From positions 26,148 through 90,147 of the forward strand of contig NZ_LMDI01000020.1 of NCBI RefSeq assembly GCF_001425785.1: 64,000 bases of DNA, in the 5' to 3' direction. How positions within the stretch are numbered: position 1 is the first letter of the stretch; each line of letters starts with the position of its first letter. The notes under the pieces were generated by a model. The model saw only the letters and a list, made by a program, of their open reading frames with translations. It had not been told where the DNA came from and made no database searches. This document shows, piece after piece, positions 26,675 to 37,510 of this stretch. The translations under genes were made by a program, and so were the position numbers. The DNA comes from Rhizobacter sp. Root1221 (lineage in GTDB: Bacteria; Pseudomonadota; Gammaproteobacteria; Burkholderiales; Burkholderiaceae_C).

Positions 26675-28387
26675 ATGAATGCTTCTTCTGTTCCGCGCAA
26701 GTCCTGGATTCGGCGGGTGTTGAATCCCTATACCTCGGCAGTGCTGGTGCTCGCGCTGGCCGGGGCGGGGTATTGGGGGTGGGAGAAGTTTGGCGCTGGC
26801 CGCAACCCCCGTGACCTGTACCAGATCGCCACCGTCCAGAAGGGCGACCTGGAAGACCTGGTCACCGCCACCGGCACCGTGCAGCCGCGCGACTACGTGG
26901 ACGTCGGCGCCCAGGTGTCGGGCCAGCTGAAGAAGCTGCACGTGGAGGTGGGTTCGGTGGTGGAAGCGGGCGACCTGCTCGCCGAGATCGACCCCACGGT
27001 GCTCAAGGCCACGGTGGACGCCCGCCGCGCCGGCTTGCGCAACCAGCAGGCCTCGCTGCTCGAACGGCAGTCCGCCCTCGAACTCGCCACGCTGCAGGCC
27101 CAGCGCCAGCGCAACCTCATGGCCGCCGACGCCACCACCAAGGAAACGCTGCAGCAGGCCGAGGCCGCACTGCGCGCCGCCAAGGCCCAGATCGCCCAGC
27201 TGCAGGCCCAGATCGAGCAGACGGAATCGACCCTCCGGGCCGACGACGCCAACCTGAACTACGCGAAGATCTACGCCCCGTTGTCCGGCACGGTGGTGTC
27301 GGTGACTGCACGCCAAGGCCAGACGCTGAACGCGAACCAGTCGGCCCCCACGATCCTGCGCGTGGCCGACCTGAACACGATGACCGTGCAGACGCAGGTG
27401 TCCGAGGCCGAGGTCTCCAAGCTGCGCAAGGGCATGGAGGTGTACTTCACCACGCTTGGCGGCCAGGGCCGGCGCTGGTACGGCGCGCTCCGCAAGGTGG
27501 AACCCACCCCGACGGTGACGAACAACGTGGTGCTCTACAACGCGCTGTTCGACGTGACGAACACCAACAACGCGCTGATGCCCAACATGACCACGCAGGT
27601 GTTTTTCATCGCCGCGTCGGCACACGACGTGCTGCTGGTGCCCACCTCGGCCGTGACGATGCAGCGCGGCCAGGGTGGTGCCGGAGGACGTGGAGGCCGG
27701 CGCGAACGCGCGGCCAGCGACGTAGAACCGGCGGCGTCCGCCGCATCGGCTGCGGCTTCCGCACCGGCTGGAGCGGCATCGGGTTCCCGCAGGCGTGACC
27801 GCACCGCGCCGGCACCGTCCGCCCAGGTGGGCGTGGTGGCCGCGGCCACTGCGCCGGCACCGCGCGGTGACACCCCGGACCGCTTCGCCGGCATGAGCCA
27901 GGAGGAGCGCCGCGCCGCCTTCGAAGCCATGTCGCCCGAGGAACGCCAGGCCATGCGCGAACGCCGGCGCGCGATGCGAGAGGCGGCCGGCGACACCCCG
28001 CCGTCCCGCCCGCCGGAAGCGGCCGCCTCGGCGCCACGCCGCGGCGCCACCAAGGCCTCTGCTCCGGATGCCCCCCCTGCCGCCGCGTCGGGCCCCGTCA
28101 ACCGCGGCACCACCGGCGGGTTCGTGGGCAACGCCGGCCAGCGCGCGCCGCGCCGCGGCACGGTCAAGGTGATCGATGCCAGCGGCCACATCGAGGAACG
28201 CCAGGTCGAACTGGGGGTCACGACACGTGTGCAGGCGCAGGTGCTGTCGGGCCTGAAGGAAGGCGACGAGGTCATCACCGGCCTGAAGCCGCCGCCGGCC
28301 GCGAAGAACCAGGCCGCGCAGCAGGGCCCGGGCGGCCCGGGCGGCATGCCCCCGGGCGCCGGCGGCACGGGCAACAGGGGCCGTTGA
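26675..28387 (+). CDS. macA: MacA-like periplasmic adaptor of a tripartite efflux pump, with a large insertion
   Basis: A 570-residue membrane-fusion protein, long for the family (MacA is about 370). A signal anchor (21-38) is followed by the lipoyl half-motif [14 protein letters not shown], a helical hairpin (about 115-190) and the beta-barrel ([18 protein letters not shown] and onward). After VPTSAVTMQ at about residue 330 comes an insertion of about 160 Gly/Ala/Arg/Pro-rich residues containing [16 protein letters not shown]. The family fold then resumes at [22 protein letters not shown] 26675 is chosen over upstream frame openings because the anchor starts there. The stop overlaps the macB start by one base. 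Confidence 0.93.
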   Translation: MNASSVPRKSWIRRVLNPYTSAVLVLALAGAGYWGWEKFGAGRNPRDLYQIATVQKGDLEDLVTATGTVQPRDYVDVGAQVSGQLKKLHVEVGSVVEAGDLLAEIDPTVLKATVDARRAGLRNQQASLLERQSALELATLQAQRQRNLMAADATTKETLQQAEAALRAAKAQIAQLQAQIEQTESTLRADDANLNYAKIYAPLSGTVVSVTARQGQTLNANQSAPTILRVADLNTMTVQTQVSEAEVSKLRKGMEVYFTTLGGQGRRWYGALRKVEPTPTVTNNVVLYNALFDVTNTNNALMPNMTTQVFFIAASAHDVLLVPTSAVTMQRGQGGAGGRGGRRERAASDVEPAASAASAAASAPAGAASGSRRRDRTAPAPSAQVGVVAAATAPAPRGDTPDRFAGMSQEERRAAFEAMSPEERQAMRERRRAMREAAGDTPPSRPPEAAASAPRRGATKASAPDAPPAAASGPVNRGTTGGFVGNAGQRAPRRGTVKVIDASGHIEERQVELGVTTRVQAQVLSGLKEGDEVITGLKPPPAAKNQAAQQGPGGPGGMPPGAGGTGNRGR

Positions 28388-30372
28388 TGGAACGCGTTTC
28401 CGACACGGCACCCCTGGCCCGGCGCGAGCGCCCGGCCAGCGAGGTGCCGCTGATCCAGCTGAAGGGGGTCACGAAGACCTACCGCAACGGCGAGCTCGCG
28501 GTCACCGTGTTGCACGGTGTCGACCTCGAGATCTACGAGGGCGAGTTCGTCGCGATCATGGGCGCGTCGGGCTCGGGCAAGTCGACGCTGATGAACATCC
28601 TCGGCTGTCTCGACAAACCGAGCAGCGGCAGCTACCACTTCATGGGCCGCGACGTGTCGCAGCTCGGCCGCGACGAACTGGCCCGGTTGCGCCGCGACGA
28701 CTTTGGCTTCGTCTTCCAGAGCTACAACCTGATCGCCAGCGCCAGCGCGGCCGAGAACGTCGAGGTGCCGGCCATCTACTCGGGCCTCGACACGGTCGAA
28801 CGCCACGAACGCGCGAAAGCGCTGCTCACCGAACTCGGCTTGCAGGACAAGCTCGTGAACCGCCCGAACCAGCTGTCGGGCGGCCAGCAGCAGCGCGTGT
28901 CGATCTCGCGCGCGTTGATGAACGGCGGGCGCATCATCCTCGCCGACGAACCCACCGGCGCCCTCGACAGCAAGAGCGGCGCCGACGTGATGCGCCTGCT
29001 GGCCGACCTGTCCGCCCGCGGGCACACGGTCATCCTGATCACGCACGCGCGCGAGGTGGCCGACCACGCCCACCGCCTGATCGAGATCCGCGACGGCAAC
29101 ATCCTGTCCGACCAGGGCCCCGCCCCGGTCCATCCCACGCAGCAGCCGTTCGTGCGGCCCGTGGTGCCGCGCGAAGGCACCCACATCGGTGACATCGTCG
29201 AGGCCGCGCGCATGGCGTTCCGCTCGCTGCGGGCCAACATGTTCCGCGCCGCGTTGACGCTGCTCGGCATCGTGATCGGCGTGGGCTCGGTGATCGCCAT
29301 GCTGGCCATCGGCGACGGCGCCAAGCAGCAGGTGATCGACCGCATCAGCGCGATGGGCTCGAACCTGCTGCTCGTGCGCCCCGGCGCGCCGAACCAGCGC
29401 GGCTTCAGCAGCACCGCCACGCTGGTGCTGGCCGACGTGTACGCGGTGGACGAGGTGCCCAACGTGCTCGCGGCCGTGCCGGAGCAGAGCAGCACCGCCA
29501 CGTTGCGGGTGGGTACGTCCGACGTCAGCACCAGCGTCAACGGCACGTCGTTCAAGTTCCCCATCGCGCGCCAGTGGCCGGTGGCCAAGGGCAGCTTCTT
29601 CAGCGAAGACGACGAGACGAGCTACGCCACGGTGGCGGTGCTCGGCGAGACGGTGGCGAAGGCCCTGTTCCCCGACACGGAACCGGTGGGCCAGTTCGTG
29701 ATGATCAACAACCTGCTGTTCCAGGTGGTGGGGGTGATGAGCGCCCGCGGGGCCTCCCCGATGGGCAGCGACCAGGACGACGTGGTGTTCGTGCCGTACG
29801 CGACGAGCAGCCTGCGGCTGTCGGGCCAGCGCTACTTGCGCAACGTCACGGTGGCGGTGGACGACGTGTCGCGCATCGATGACACCCAGACCGAGGTGGA
29901 AGCGCTGCTGGCCGAACGCCACGGGATGGTGGACTTCCAGATCCGCAACATGGCCTCGATCATCGAGGCCACCGCGGAGACACAGAACACGCTGACCATC
30001 CTGCTGGGCTCCATCGCGGCCATCTCGCTGCTGGTGGGGGGCATCGGCGTGATGAACATCATGCTGGTGTCGGTCACCGAACGCACCCGCGAGATCGGCA
30101 TCCGCATGGCCACCGGCGCGCGGGAGGCCAACATCATGCAGCAGTTCCTGATCGAGGCCGTCGTGGTCTCGGCCCTCGGCGGCGCCATCGGCGTGGCCGG
30201 CGGGCTGGCCACCGCGGCCATCATCGGCGCCTTCGGCACCCCCATCCAGTACTCAGTCGCGCCGGTCGTCCTCGCCTTCGGCTGTGCGTTCGCCACCGGC
30301 CTCGTGTTCGGTTACCTGCCCGCCAAGAAGGCGGCGAAGCTCGACCCCGTGGTCGCGCTGTCGGCGGAATGA
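28387..30372 (+). CDS. macB: MacB-like efflux ABC transporter, ATPase fused to permease
   Basis: A 661-residue protein. Residues 20-245 are an ABC ATPase with Walker [10 protein letters not shown], signature LSGGQQQR and Walker [11 protein letters not shown] permease with four transmembrane segments follows: one near 290, then a periplasmic MacB_PCD domain, then three near the C-terminus in the FtsX-like block starting [20 protein letters not shown]. MacB drives mechanotransmission rather than direct passage of substrate, exporting macrolides, peptides or siderophores with MacA and an outer-membrane channel. Start and macA stop overlap as TGATG. Confidence 0.95.
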   Translation: MERVSDTAPLARRERPASEVPLIQLKGVTKTYRNGELAVTVLHGVDLEIYEGEFVAIMGASGSGKSTLMNILGCLDKPSSGSYHFMGRDVSQLGRDELARLRRDDFGFVFQSYNLIASASAAENVEVPAIYSGLDTVERHERAKALLTELGLQDKLVNRPNQLSGGQQQRVSISRALMNGGRIILADEPTGALDSKSGADVMRLLADLSARGHTVILITHAREVADHAHRLIEIRDGNILSDQGPAPVHPTQQPFVRPVVPREGTHIGDIVEAARMAFRSLRANMFRAALTLLGIVIGVGSVIAMLAIGDGAKQQVIDRISAMGSNLLLVRPGAPNQRGFSSTATLVLADVYAVDEVPNVLAAVPEQSSTATLRVGTSDVSTSVNGTSFKFPIARQWPVAKGSFFSEDDETSYATVAVLGETVAKALFPDTEPVGQFVMINNLLFQVVGVMSARGASPMGSDQDDVVFVPYATSSLRLSGQRYLRNVTVAVDDVSRIDDTQTEVEALLAERHGMVDFQIRNMASIIEATAETQNTLTILLGSIAAISLLVGGIGVMNIMLVSVTERTREIGIRMATGAREANIMQQFLIEAVVVSALGGAIGVAGGLATAAIIGAFGTPIQYSVAPVVLAFGCAFATGLVFGYLPAKKAAKLDPVVALSAE

Positions 30373-30382
30373 TCCCTTGCCC

Positions 30383-31822
30383 ATGACACCCCACTTCCCT
30401 ACCCTCTGGCGCATGCGCGTCGTCGCACTCGCGGCCGCCGCGCTGCTGGCCGCCTGCGCCACGCCCATCGAAACCACCCGGCCGGACCTGGACCTGCCCA
30501 CCACCTGGACCGAAGCCTCGTTTGCCGGCGCTTCCACCCGCGCGCTCGAACGCGACTGGTGGCGTGCGTTCAACTCCGGCGAACTGGTGCGCCTCATCGG
30601 CGAGGCGCAAGGCACGAGCCCCGACCTGCGCATCGCCGCGGAGCGGGTCACGCAGGCCGAACTGGCTGTGCGCCTGGCTGGCTCGTCGCTGTTCCCTCAA
30701 CTGAGCGTGGGGGCCGACACCCGCGCCGGCTACGCGCGCGCGAGGGGCGAGGCCGGTGTGGGCACGCAGCGCACCAGCGCATCCATCGGAATCAACTACG
30801 AGATCGACCTGTGGGGCCGTGTGGCGGCCGTCAACAGCAGCTCGAAGGCCGTGCTGCGCGGCACCCGCTACGACTTCGAGACGGCACGGCTCACGCTGAC
30901 CACCGGCGTCGCCAATGCGTACTTCCAGGTCGTGGCCACGCGCATCCGCCTCGACGTGGCGCGGCGCAACCTCGCCATCGCCGAGAAGCTCTATTCGATC
31001 GTCGAGGCACGCTACCGCAACGGCGCGGCATCCGCGCTCGACCAGAGCCGCCAGCTGAGCACGGTGCTCACGCAACGCGCCGCCATCCTGCCGCTCGAGG
31101 TGCAGGAACGGCAGGCGCTCAGCGCCCTCGCCATCCTGCTGGGCCGCGCGCCGCAGGGGTTCACCGTGGCCGCCACCGACTTCACCGGCACGGCCGTGCC
31201 CGAGGTGACCGCAGGCCTGCCATCGGACCTGCTGACACGCCGGCCCGACATCGCGTCGAGCGAAGCGTCACTGGCCGCCGCCGATGCCGACGTGGCCGCC
31301 GCCCGCGCGGCGCTGCTGCCCACCGTGTCGTTGTCGGGCGCCGCGGGGCTGGCGAGCGACTCGTTGCTCAGGCTCGCGAACCCGGCCTACAGCGTCGAGA
31401 TCGCCGCCTCCATCCTGCGCACGCTGTTCGACGCGGACGACAAGCGCAATCAGGTGCAGGTGAGCGAGTCGTCGCGCCGCGCACTCGTCGAAACCTACCG
31501 CCGCGACGTGTACGCCGCGCTGAAGGAGGTGGACGACGCGCTCGGCAACGTGGGCCGCTACCGCGAAGAGGAGCGAACCCAGTTGGTCATCCGCGACGAG
31601 GCCCAGCGCGCGCTGAACCTGTCCGAGGTGCAGCTGCGCGAAGGGGCGGAAACGCTCAGCACGCTGCTCGACGCGCAACGCACGCTCTTCACGGCGGACG
31701 ACACGCTCGCGCAGATCCGCCTGTCGCGCCTGACGGCCGCGCTCGACCTGTTCAAGGCCCTCGGCGGCGGCTGGACGCTGCCGGCCGGCGACCCCACGGC
31801 CGCGCCCCGCGCCCCAGGCTGA
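30383..31822 (+). CDS. NodT-type outer membrane efflux lipoprotein
   Basis: A 479-residue TolC-family channel. The signal peptide ends in the lipobox LLAAC, so the protein is lipidated like NodT/OprM. Two OEP repeats are visible: one with ELVRLIGEAQGTSPDLRIAA and the helical GVANAYFQVVATRI, the second from LLTRRPDIASSEASLAAADA onward. It starts ten bases after macB and completes the MacA-MacB-outer-membrane pump. An in-frame ATG at 30413 is an alternative start. Confidence 0.93.
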   Translation: MTPHFPTLWRMRVVALAAAALLAACATPIETTRPDLDLPTTWTEASFAGASTRALERDWWRAFNSGELVRLIGEAQGTSPDLRIAAERVTQAELAVRLAGSSLFPQLSVGADTRAGYARARGEAGVGTQRTSASIGINYEIDLWGRVAAVNSSSKAVLRGTRYDFETARLTLTTGVANAYFQVVATRIRLDVARRNLAIAEKLYSIVEARYRNGAASALDQSRQLSTVLTQRAAILPLEVQERQALSALAILLGRAPQGFTVAATDFTGTAVPEVTAGLPSDLLTRRPDIASSEASLAAADADVAAARAALLPTVSLSGAAGLASDSLLRLANPAYSVEIAASILRTLFDADDKRNQVQVSESSRRALVETYRRDVYAALKEVDDALGNVGRYREEERTQLVIRDEAQRALNLSEVQLREGAETLSTLLDAQRTLFTADDTLAQIRLSRLTAALDLFKALGGGWTLPAGDPTAAPRAPG

Positions 31823-31891
31823 GCCTCGTCCTCCCGGCGTGACGCGGTCGTATGGATCGCGCCACGCCATGTCAGGAATGCGACACATTTC

Positions 31892-31921
31892 TTGACGAAC
31901 GACAATGAGAATGATTATCAT
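31892..31921 (+). promoter_or_regulatory. Fur-controlled promoter of the siderophore receptor
   Basis: GACAATGAGAATGATTATC (31901-31919) matches 16 of 19 positions of the classical Fur box GATAATGATAATCATTATC. It overlaps a likely promoter, -35 TTGACG at 31892-31897 and -10 TTATCA at 31915-31920 with a 17-base spacer. Iron-loaded Fur would block it. Confidence 0.85.
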
Positions 31922-31993
31922 CCGCCGTTACCAGCGCGTGGAGAGCTCCGCGCCGGGCAGAGAAAAATCATCAACGTCGTTGGAGAACGAGCC

Positions 31994-34327
31994 ATGGCTC
32001 ACATCAAAAGCCGCAAGCACACTGTTGCGCGCGCACTGCCCTCGCGGCTGTCCCAGACCACCGCCGCGCTGGCCCTGATGGCCATGCCGGCTGCCGTATT
32101 CGCCCAACAAGCCGGCCCCGCCGCCACGGACACGCTGCCGGCCGTGAAGGTGAAGGCCGCCGTCGAAAACGACTACAAGGCCGAGAAGTCGTCGTCGCCC
32201 AAGTTCACGCAACCGCTGGTCGACACGCCGCAGACCATCACGGTCATCAAGAAGGAAATCCTGCTGCAGCAAGGCGCCACCACGCTGAGCGAGGCGCTGC
32301 GCAACACCCCGGGCATCACGTTCCAGATGGGTGAAAACGGCAACACGCAGACGGGTGACTCCATCTTCATGCGCGGGTTCGACACGCAGCAGAGCATCTT
32401 TGTCGATGGCATCCGTGACGTGGGTTCCGTCAGCCGCGACACGTTCAACCTCGAACAGATCGAAGTGGTCAAGGGCCCGGCCGGCGCCGACATCGGCCGT
32501 GGCTCGCCTACCGGCTACATCAACCTGTCCACGAAGGTGCCCACGCTGGTGGACGCCGCCTCAGGCTCGGTCACGATCGGCAGCGGCAGCAAGAAGCGCG
32601 TCACGGGCGACTTCAACACCTCCGTGCCTGCGCTCGGCGACGGCACCGCCGTGCGCCTGAACGTGATGAAGGAAGACAGCGGCAAGGTCGAGCGCGACTA
32701 CGTCAAGAACGAGAGCTGGGCGTTCGCCCCGTCGCTGGCGCTGGGTCTCAACACCCCCACCCGCACGTACCTGTACTACCTCCACGTCGAGCAGGACAAC
32801 ATTCCCGACGGCGGCATGACGGTGTTCGGCATGCCGGGCTACCGCCTGTCGAACGACCAGCAAACCGCACTCACCGCCGCTGGCGTGGGTTCGGTGGCCG
32901 CGCCGTCGCGCAGCAACTTCTATGGTTTGGCCAGCGACTACGACCGTGTCAAGGTCGACATGTTCACGGCCCGCATCGAACACGACCTGAAGCCCGGTGT
33001 GACCGTGCGCAACATCTCGCGCTTTGGCCGCACCGAGCAGAAATACGTGCTGACCGGCGTCAACGCGGTCAACGTGGGCAACTCCACGAGCAGCACCAAC
33101 GCCACCACAGGCGTGGTAACGGTCACGCCCGCACCGGCGGGGGTTTCGGCCTCGGACCCGTCCACCTGGATCGTCGCGCGCAGCCGCCAGGGCAAGAACC
33201 AGGAAAACCAGATCCTGACGAACCAGACGAGCTTGAATGCCGACATCACGGCCTGGGGCCTGAAGCACTCGATCGTCTCCGGCATCGAGTTCATGCAGGA
33301 GAAGCAGAGCGCCCTCGGCTTCTCGACCTCCGGCACCAACACGCCGGCCAACCTGTACAACCCGGACCGCAACGCCTCATTCGCCACGGTGAACCCTTCG
33401 GGCGCGCGTACCACCGGCCAAACGACCACCGCCGCCGTGTACGCGTTCGACACGCTGAAGATCAACGAGGCGTTCCAGGTCAACGGCGGCCTGCGCTTCG
33501 AGAAGTACAAGACCACGTACGACAACGTCGCGGCGGCACAGACCGTCGAGAGCCTGGGCAAGGTGGGTGACCTCGTCACGTGGAAGCTGGGTGCACTCTG
33601 GAAACCGGCCACCAACGGCAGTGTCTACATCGCCTACGGCACGTCGCAGAAGCCGCCCGGCAGCGACAGCGGCACGCTCAGCTCGTCCACGACAAGCGCG
33701 AACAACCCGAACGTCGATCCGTCCGAAGCGTCGAACATCGAGATTGGCACGAAGTGGGACCTGCTGGACAACCGCCTGGCGGTGACCGCTGCGCTGTACC
33801 GTGCCACCAACAAGAACGACGTGGTAGCCCAGGACACCGTGACGAACGAAGTCATTGCACTCGGCGAAAAGCGCGTGGACGGCATCGAGCTGTCTGCCGC
33901 CGGAATGATCACGAACGAATGGCAACTCAGCACCGGCCTGGCGCTGATGGAAACCGAGATCACCTCCACCAACAACGCACTCCAGCAAGGGGGTGAACTG
34001 CCGTGGTCGCCGAAGCTCGCCTTCACGTCGTGGACCACCTACAAGCTGCCATACGGCGTGCTCGTGGGCGGTGGCGCCCGCTACCAGAAATCGGCGCTGC
34101 GCAGCAGCAACAACACGGTGTTCACGTCGGCCGGCCTGAGCCGCATGCCGTCGTACTGGGTCTTCGACGCGATGGCGTCCTACGACGTCACGAAAAACGT
34201 GTCGGTGCAGCTGAACGTCTACAACCTGGCTGACAAATTCTATTTCCAGAGCATGAACAGCGGCGGCTCGCGTGCCACCATCGGCGCCCCGCGCTCGGCC
34301 ACGCTGACCGCCAACGTCAAGTTCTGA
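31994..34327 (+). CDS. fiu: TonB-dependent catecholate siderophore receptor, Fiu-like
   Basis: A 777-residue outer-membrane receptor. A long signal peptide ends at about VFAQQ. The plug domain has [33 protein letters not shown] and [20 protein letters not shown]; a 22-strand barrel follows and ends in NVKF with the terminal Phe. It is homologous to Fiu/PiuA-type receptors for catechol siderophores, and the PiuC-type hydroxylase directly downstream supports this. ATG 31994 is chosen over the earlier frame opening, which would run through the Fur box. Confidence 0.93.
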   Translation: MAHIKSRKHTVARALPSRLSQTTAALALMAMPAAVFAQQAGPAATDTLPAVKVKAAVENDYKAEKSSSPKFTQPLVDTPQTITVIKKEILLQQGATTLSEALRNTPGITFQMGENGNTQTGDSIFMRGFDTQQSIFVDGIRDVGSVSRDTFNLEQIEVVKGPAGADIGRGSPTGYINLSTKVPTLVDAASGSVTIGSGSKKRVTGDFNTSVPALGDGTAVRLNVMKEDSGKVERDYVKNESWAFAPSLALGLNTPTRTYLYYLHVEQDNIPDGGMTVFGMPGYRLSNDQQTALTAAGVGSVAAPSRSNFYGLASDYDRVKVDMFTARIEHDLKPGVTVRNISRFGRTEQKYVLTGVNAVNVGNSTSSTNATTGVVTVTPAPAGVSASDPSTWIVARSRQGKNQENQILTNQTSLNADITAWGLKHSIVSGIEFMQEKQSALGFSTSGTNTPANLYNPDRNASFATVNPSGARTTGQTTTAAVYAFDTLKINEAFQVNGGLRFEKYKTTYDNVAAAQTVESLGKVGDLVTWKLGALWKPATNGSVYIAYGTSQKPPGSDSGTLSSSTTSANNPNVDPSEASNIEIGTKWDLLDNRLAVTAALYRATNKNDVVAQDTVTNEVIALGEKRVDGIELSAAGMITNEWQLSTGLALMETEITSTNNALQQGGELPWSPKLAFTSWTTYKLPYGVLVGGGARYQKSALRSSNNTVFTSAGLSRMPSYWVFDAMASYDVTKNVSVQLNVYNLADKFYFQSMNSGGSRATIGAPRSATLTANVKF

Positions 34328-34366
34328 CGCAGGTCACGGCCGGTTCACCGGCCGGTGCGACACTCA

Positions 34367-34395
34367 GGGCCTCTTCTTCGGAAGAGGCCCTTTTT
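34367..34395 (+). terminator. Intrinsic terminator or attenuator between receptor and PiuC genes
   Basis: GGGCCTCTT at 34367-34375 pairs with AAGAGGCCC at 34382-34390 and is followed by TTTTT. It lies 40 bases after the receptor stop and just before the next ribosome-binding site (GGAG at 34399-34402). The downstream gene is therefore probably expressed by partial read-through. Confidence 0.9.
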
Positions 34396-34412
34396 GCTGG
34401 AGTTTCACGATC

Positions 34413-35093
34413 ATGATGTTGCACGTGCCCGAGGTGCTCACGGCCGACGAAGTGGCCGACATCCGCCGCCGCCTCGACGCCACGCAGTGGGTCGACGGGC
34501 GCGAAACCGTGGGGCCGCAAGGGGCCCAGGTCAAGCGCAACCGGCAGTTGCCGGAGCTGTCGCCGGTGACCCAGGAACTGGGCGCGATCGTGTTGCAGGC
34601 GCTGGCAAAACAGCCGCTCTATTTCTCGGCCGCGCTGCCGCTGCGCACGGTGCCCCCGCTCTTCAACCGCTACGAGGGCGGCGAACACTACGGCGACCAC
34701 ATCGACGGCTCCGTGCGATCGGTGCCCGGCACCACGCTGCGGCTGCGCACCGATGTGTCATGCACGCTGTTCCTGACCGACCCGGATGACTACGACGGCG
34801 GTGAACTCGTCATCAGTGACAGCTACGGCACGCACGAGGTCAAGCTGCCCGCAGGCGACCTGATCCTCTATCCGGCCACCAGCGTGCACCGGGTCGAACC
34901 CGTCACGCGCGGCGCGCGGGTGTGTTCGTTCTTCTGGGTGCAAAGCATGGTGCGCGACGACTGGCAGCGCAGCATGCTGTACGAACTCGATCGCAACATC
35001 CAGTCGCTGCGGGCGCGCATCGGGGATGGCGAGGAGCTCGTCGGCCTCACGGGGCACTATCACAACCTGTTGAGACAGTGGTCGGACGTGTAG
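34413..35093 (+). CDS. piuC: PKHD-type Fe(II)/2-oxoglutarate hydroxylase, PiuC/YbiX family
   Basis: A 226-residue dioxygenase. The double-stranded beta-helix carries the iron ligands His96 and Asp98 (HYGDHIDGS) and His159 (TSVHRVEPV), with Arg169 for 2-oxoglutarate. All catalytic residues are present. The gene regularly follows Fiu/PiuA receptors in other bacteria and is iron-regulated; its exact substrate is not settled. Two successive ATG codons (34413, 34416) are possible starts. Expression likely follows the upstream Fur promoter through the intervening hairpin. Confidence 0.95.
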   Translation: MMLHVPEVLTADEVADIRRRLDATQWVDGRETVGPQGAQVKRNRQLPELSPVTQELGAIVLQALAKQPLYFSAALPLRTVPPLFNRYEGGEHYGDHIDGSVRSVPGTTLRLRTDVSCTLFLTDPDDYDGGELVISDSYGTHEVKLPAGDLILYPATSVHRVEPVTRGARVCSFFWVQSMVRDDWQRSMLYELDRNIQSLRARIGDGEELVGLTGHYHNLLRQWSDV

Positions 35094-35110
35094 CCCCGGG
35101 GTCACCGCGT

Positions 35111-36484
35111 CTAGTACACGTCCCTTCGGTACCGCCCCTGCTCCAGCAGCCCGTCCACCACGGGCCGCCCGAGGATTTCCACCAGCGCCGCGTCGACACC
35201 CGACGCCATGCCCTGCAGGCTGCCGCACACGTACACCGCGGCGCCGCGGCCGACCCAGTCGCGCACCACATGGGCCACGCCACGCAGGCGGTCCTGCACG
35301 TACAGGCGCTCGGCCTGGTCGCGCGAGAAGACGAGGTCGGTGCGGGCCAGCAGGCCATCGGCCTGCCACGCCTCGATCTCGTCCCGGTAGTAGGCATCGA
35401 ACGCGGCCTGGCGTTCGCCGAACACCAGCCAGCACTTGCGCCGCCCCGATGCTGCTTGCGCACGCAGGTGCCCGCGCAGGCCGGCCAGGCCCGTGCCGTT
35501 GCCAATCAGGATCAGCGGCCGCACCGCGTTGTCACCGAGGCGGAAGTTGGCATGCGCGCGCAACCGCAGGTCGATGGTGTCACCCACCGCCGCCCCGTGA
35601 GTGAGCCAGCCCGACGCCACACCGAGGGTGCCGTCCGGATGGCACTCCTGGCGCACGAGCAGGTGCACACGGCCGTCGGCAGGCACCGAGGCGATCGAGT
35701 ACTCGCGCGGCCGCTGCGGGTCGTCCGGCGCGCGCACCTGCACGAGGTCGCCGGATGCCCAGTCGGCACGTTCACCCGAGGCGGGTTCCAGTTCCAGGTG
35801 GTACGTCGGGCCGCCAGCGCTGCCCGGATTGAGGTGGGAACGCGTGACCAGGCGCCACGGCTCCCACGCCGGTGCCTGCCAGTCGGGCAGGTCGGAGGTG
35901 CCGGCCAGGTGGCTCAACCGGTGATGCCAGTCGGCCAGGGCCGTGTCGTTGGCGTTGTCCACCTCGATGCGCTCGAAGAGCGGCGACGCGCCCGCGGCAC
36001 CCAGCCAGGCATCGAGCGCACGGCCGAAGCCGCAGAACTGCCTGTATCCGCGGTCGCCCAGCGCCAGCACACCGTAGTGCAACAACGGCAACGATGCGGC
36101 GCCGGCCATCAGGCGGCGCACGAACAGCGAGGCGTTGTCGGGGGCATCGCCCTCGCCGCAGGTGCTGGCGATGAACAGGGCCCGCTCGGTGGCCACCAGG
36201 TCGTCGGCCGTGACGGCCGACAGCGCCAGCAGGCGCGTGGGCACGCCGGCGGTGTGCAGGGCCTCGGCGGTCTGGCGCGCGAGCTGTTCGCCGAAACCGG
36301 TCTGGCTCGCGTAGGCCACCAGCACCGGCGGCGTGCCCCCAGGCACCCGGCGCGGCTCGGCGTGGCGGCGGTGCGCGCGCCAGCGTGCACCCCAGATGCC
36401 ACCACACACCAGCAACCACGTGAGCACCACGCCGGCCGCGGCCAGTTGCCGAGCCGCGGTGGATCCCCATTCCAGCAGCATCAC
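35111..36484 (-). CDS. Membrane-anchored diflavin reductase (flavodoxin-FNR fusion)
   Basis: A 457-residue protein. One transmembrane helix (about 14-32) is followed by an Arg/His-rich stretch, which places the catalytic part in the cytoplasm. Residues 52-195 are flavodoxin-like (VLVAYASQTGFGEQLARQTA, FIASTCGEGDAPDNA, LALGDRGYRQFCGFG) and bind FMN. Residues 215-457 are a ferredoxin-NADP reductase module with the FAD motif REYSIAS and the NAD(P) motif LILIGNGTGLAGLRG. It is usually annotated as a sulfite reductase flavoprotein subunit, but no sulfite reductase gene is near. Last gene of the redox cassette; it overlaps apbE by four bases. Confidence 0.9.
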   Translation of the reverse strand: MMLLEWGSTAARQLAAAGVVLTWLLVCGGIWGARWRAHRRHAEPRRVPGGTPPVLVAYASQTGFGEQLARQTAEALHTAGVPTRLLALSAVTADDLVATERALFIASTCGEGDAPDNASLFVRRLMAGAASLPLLHYGVLALGDRGYRQFCGFGRALDAWLGAAGASPLFERIEVDNANDTALADWHHRLSHLAGTSDLPDWQAPAWEPWRLVTRSHLNPGSAGGPTYHLELEPASGERADWASGDLVQVRAPDDPQRPREYSIASVPADGRVHLLVRQECHPDGTLGVASGWLTHGAAVGDTIDLRLRAHANFRLGDNAVRPLILIGNGTGLAGLRGHLRAQAASGRRKCWLVFGERQAAFDAYYRDEIEAWQADGLLARTDLVFSRDQAERLYVQDRLRGVAHVVRDWVGRGAAVYVCGSLQGMASGVDAALVEILGRPVVDGLLEQGRYRRDVY

Positions 36485-37488
36485 GACATCATTCCTTCGA
36501 AAGCCCGGCTCCAGCGTTCGTGCACGCGCCCATCAGCGCCCCGCACGATCGTGTGTGCGGCCAGCCCTTCGCGGTCTGCCAGCGCCAGGCCCTCGTCGGG
36601 CCCCAGCACGGTCAGCGCGGTGGACCACGCATCGGCCAGCACACATGCACGGTGCAGCACCGTCACCGAGGCCACGCCGTTGTGCACGGGCCGGCCATCG
36701 CGCGGGTCGATGGTGTGGGCATGCCGGTGGCCGGCCACCTCGAAGAAGCGGCGATAGTCGCCCGACGTGGCCACCGCGAGGCCGTGCAGTGCCACCACGG
36801 TGTCGTCGAGCGCCGCGCCGGGCGGGGTTTCCAGGGCAACCCACCACGGCTGGCCATCGGGTTTGACACCCGTGCCCTTGAGTTCCCCTCCCACCTCGAC
36901 CAGGTGGTCGTGCACACCACGACGCGACAGGTAGGCCGCGACCTGGTCCACACCAAAGCCCTTGGCGATGCCCGAGAAATCGAGTTCGATGCCACCCGGC
37001 TGCAGCACGCGCCGCGCGCCGGCATCCACCGCCAGGCGCTCCCAACCACCCTGTTCACGCACGGCCTGGACCTCGGCGTCGGCAGGAGCCTGGAAGCCGG
37101 GTTCGTCGTAGCGGCCCGTGGGGCCGAAGCCCCACAGGTTGACGAGCGCACCGGCGGCCGGGTCGCAGGCCCCGCCGCTGCGGCGGGCCACGTCGAGCCC
37201 GTGTGCAAGCACCTCGAAGCAGGCCGGTGGCAGCACGCGCCACGTGCCGGCCTCGGCCCGGTTGAAGCGGCTCAGGTCGGACGCCGGTTCCCACGGGCTC
37301 ATCTCGGCAACCACCGCGTCGAGCTGCGCCTGGATGCCCTGTTGCCACGACGGCAGGTCGGGCGCGGCCGGGCCCACGAACCGCACCGACCAGGTGGTGC
37401 CCATCGTGCGGCCCTGCAGGGTGTGCAGTTGCCCGCCGAGGGCCGGGCCGGCCGGGTCGACGTCGGCAGGGACGAGGACACGCCTCAT
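36481..37488 (-). CDS. apbE: FAD:protein FMN transferase
   Basis: A 335-residue ApbE-family enzyme that attaches FMN covalently to a Thr or Ser of exported proteins, using FAD and Mg2+. Motifs: TMGTTWSVRFVG, then SDLSRFNRAEAG, LVNLWGFGPTG, and the FAD/Mg site LDFSGIAKGFGVDQVA. No signal peptide or lipobox is evident from ATG 37488, unlike many ApbE proteins. Either the start is misjudged or the enzyme acts before export. It sits in one operon with a DUF2271 protein bearing a flavinylation motif, its likely substrate. Confidence 0.93.
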   Translation of the reverse strand: MRRVLVPADVDPAGPALGGQLHTLQGRTMGTTWSVRFVGPAAPDLPSWQQGIQAQLDAVVAEMSPWEPASDLSRFNRAEAGTWRVLPPACFEVLAHGLDVARRSGGACDPAAGALVNLWGFGPTGRYDEPGFQAPADAEVQAVREQGGWERLAVDAGARRVLQPGGIELDFSGIAKGFGVDQVAAYLSRRGVHDHLVEVGGELKGTGVKPDGQPWWVALETPPGAALDDTVVALHGLAVATSGDYRRFFEVAGHRHAHTIDPRDGRPVHNGVASVTVLHRACVLADAWSTALTVLGPDEGLALADREGLAAHTIVRGADGRVHERWSRAFEGMMS

Positions 37489-37510
37489 GGGGCGTCGATC
37501 TCCAGCGCGC

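Noticed and set aside
34337..34352. GGCCGGTTCACCGGCC hairpin after the siderophore receptor
   Set aside because: It lacks a T tract and is followed 15 bases later by a proper terminator. It is probably an incidental GC-rich palindrome.
35111..36484. Assimilatory sulfite reductase alpha subunit
   Set aside because: The protein has flavodoxin and reductase modules, but also a membrane anchor. No hemoprotein subunit or cysteine-biosynthesis gene is nearby; the iron/PepSY/ApbE context explains it better.
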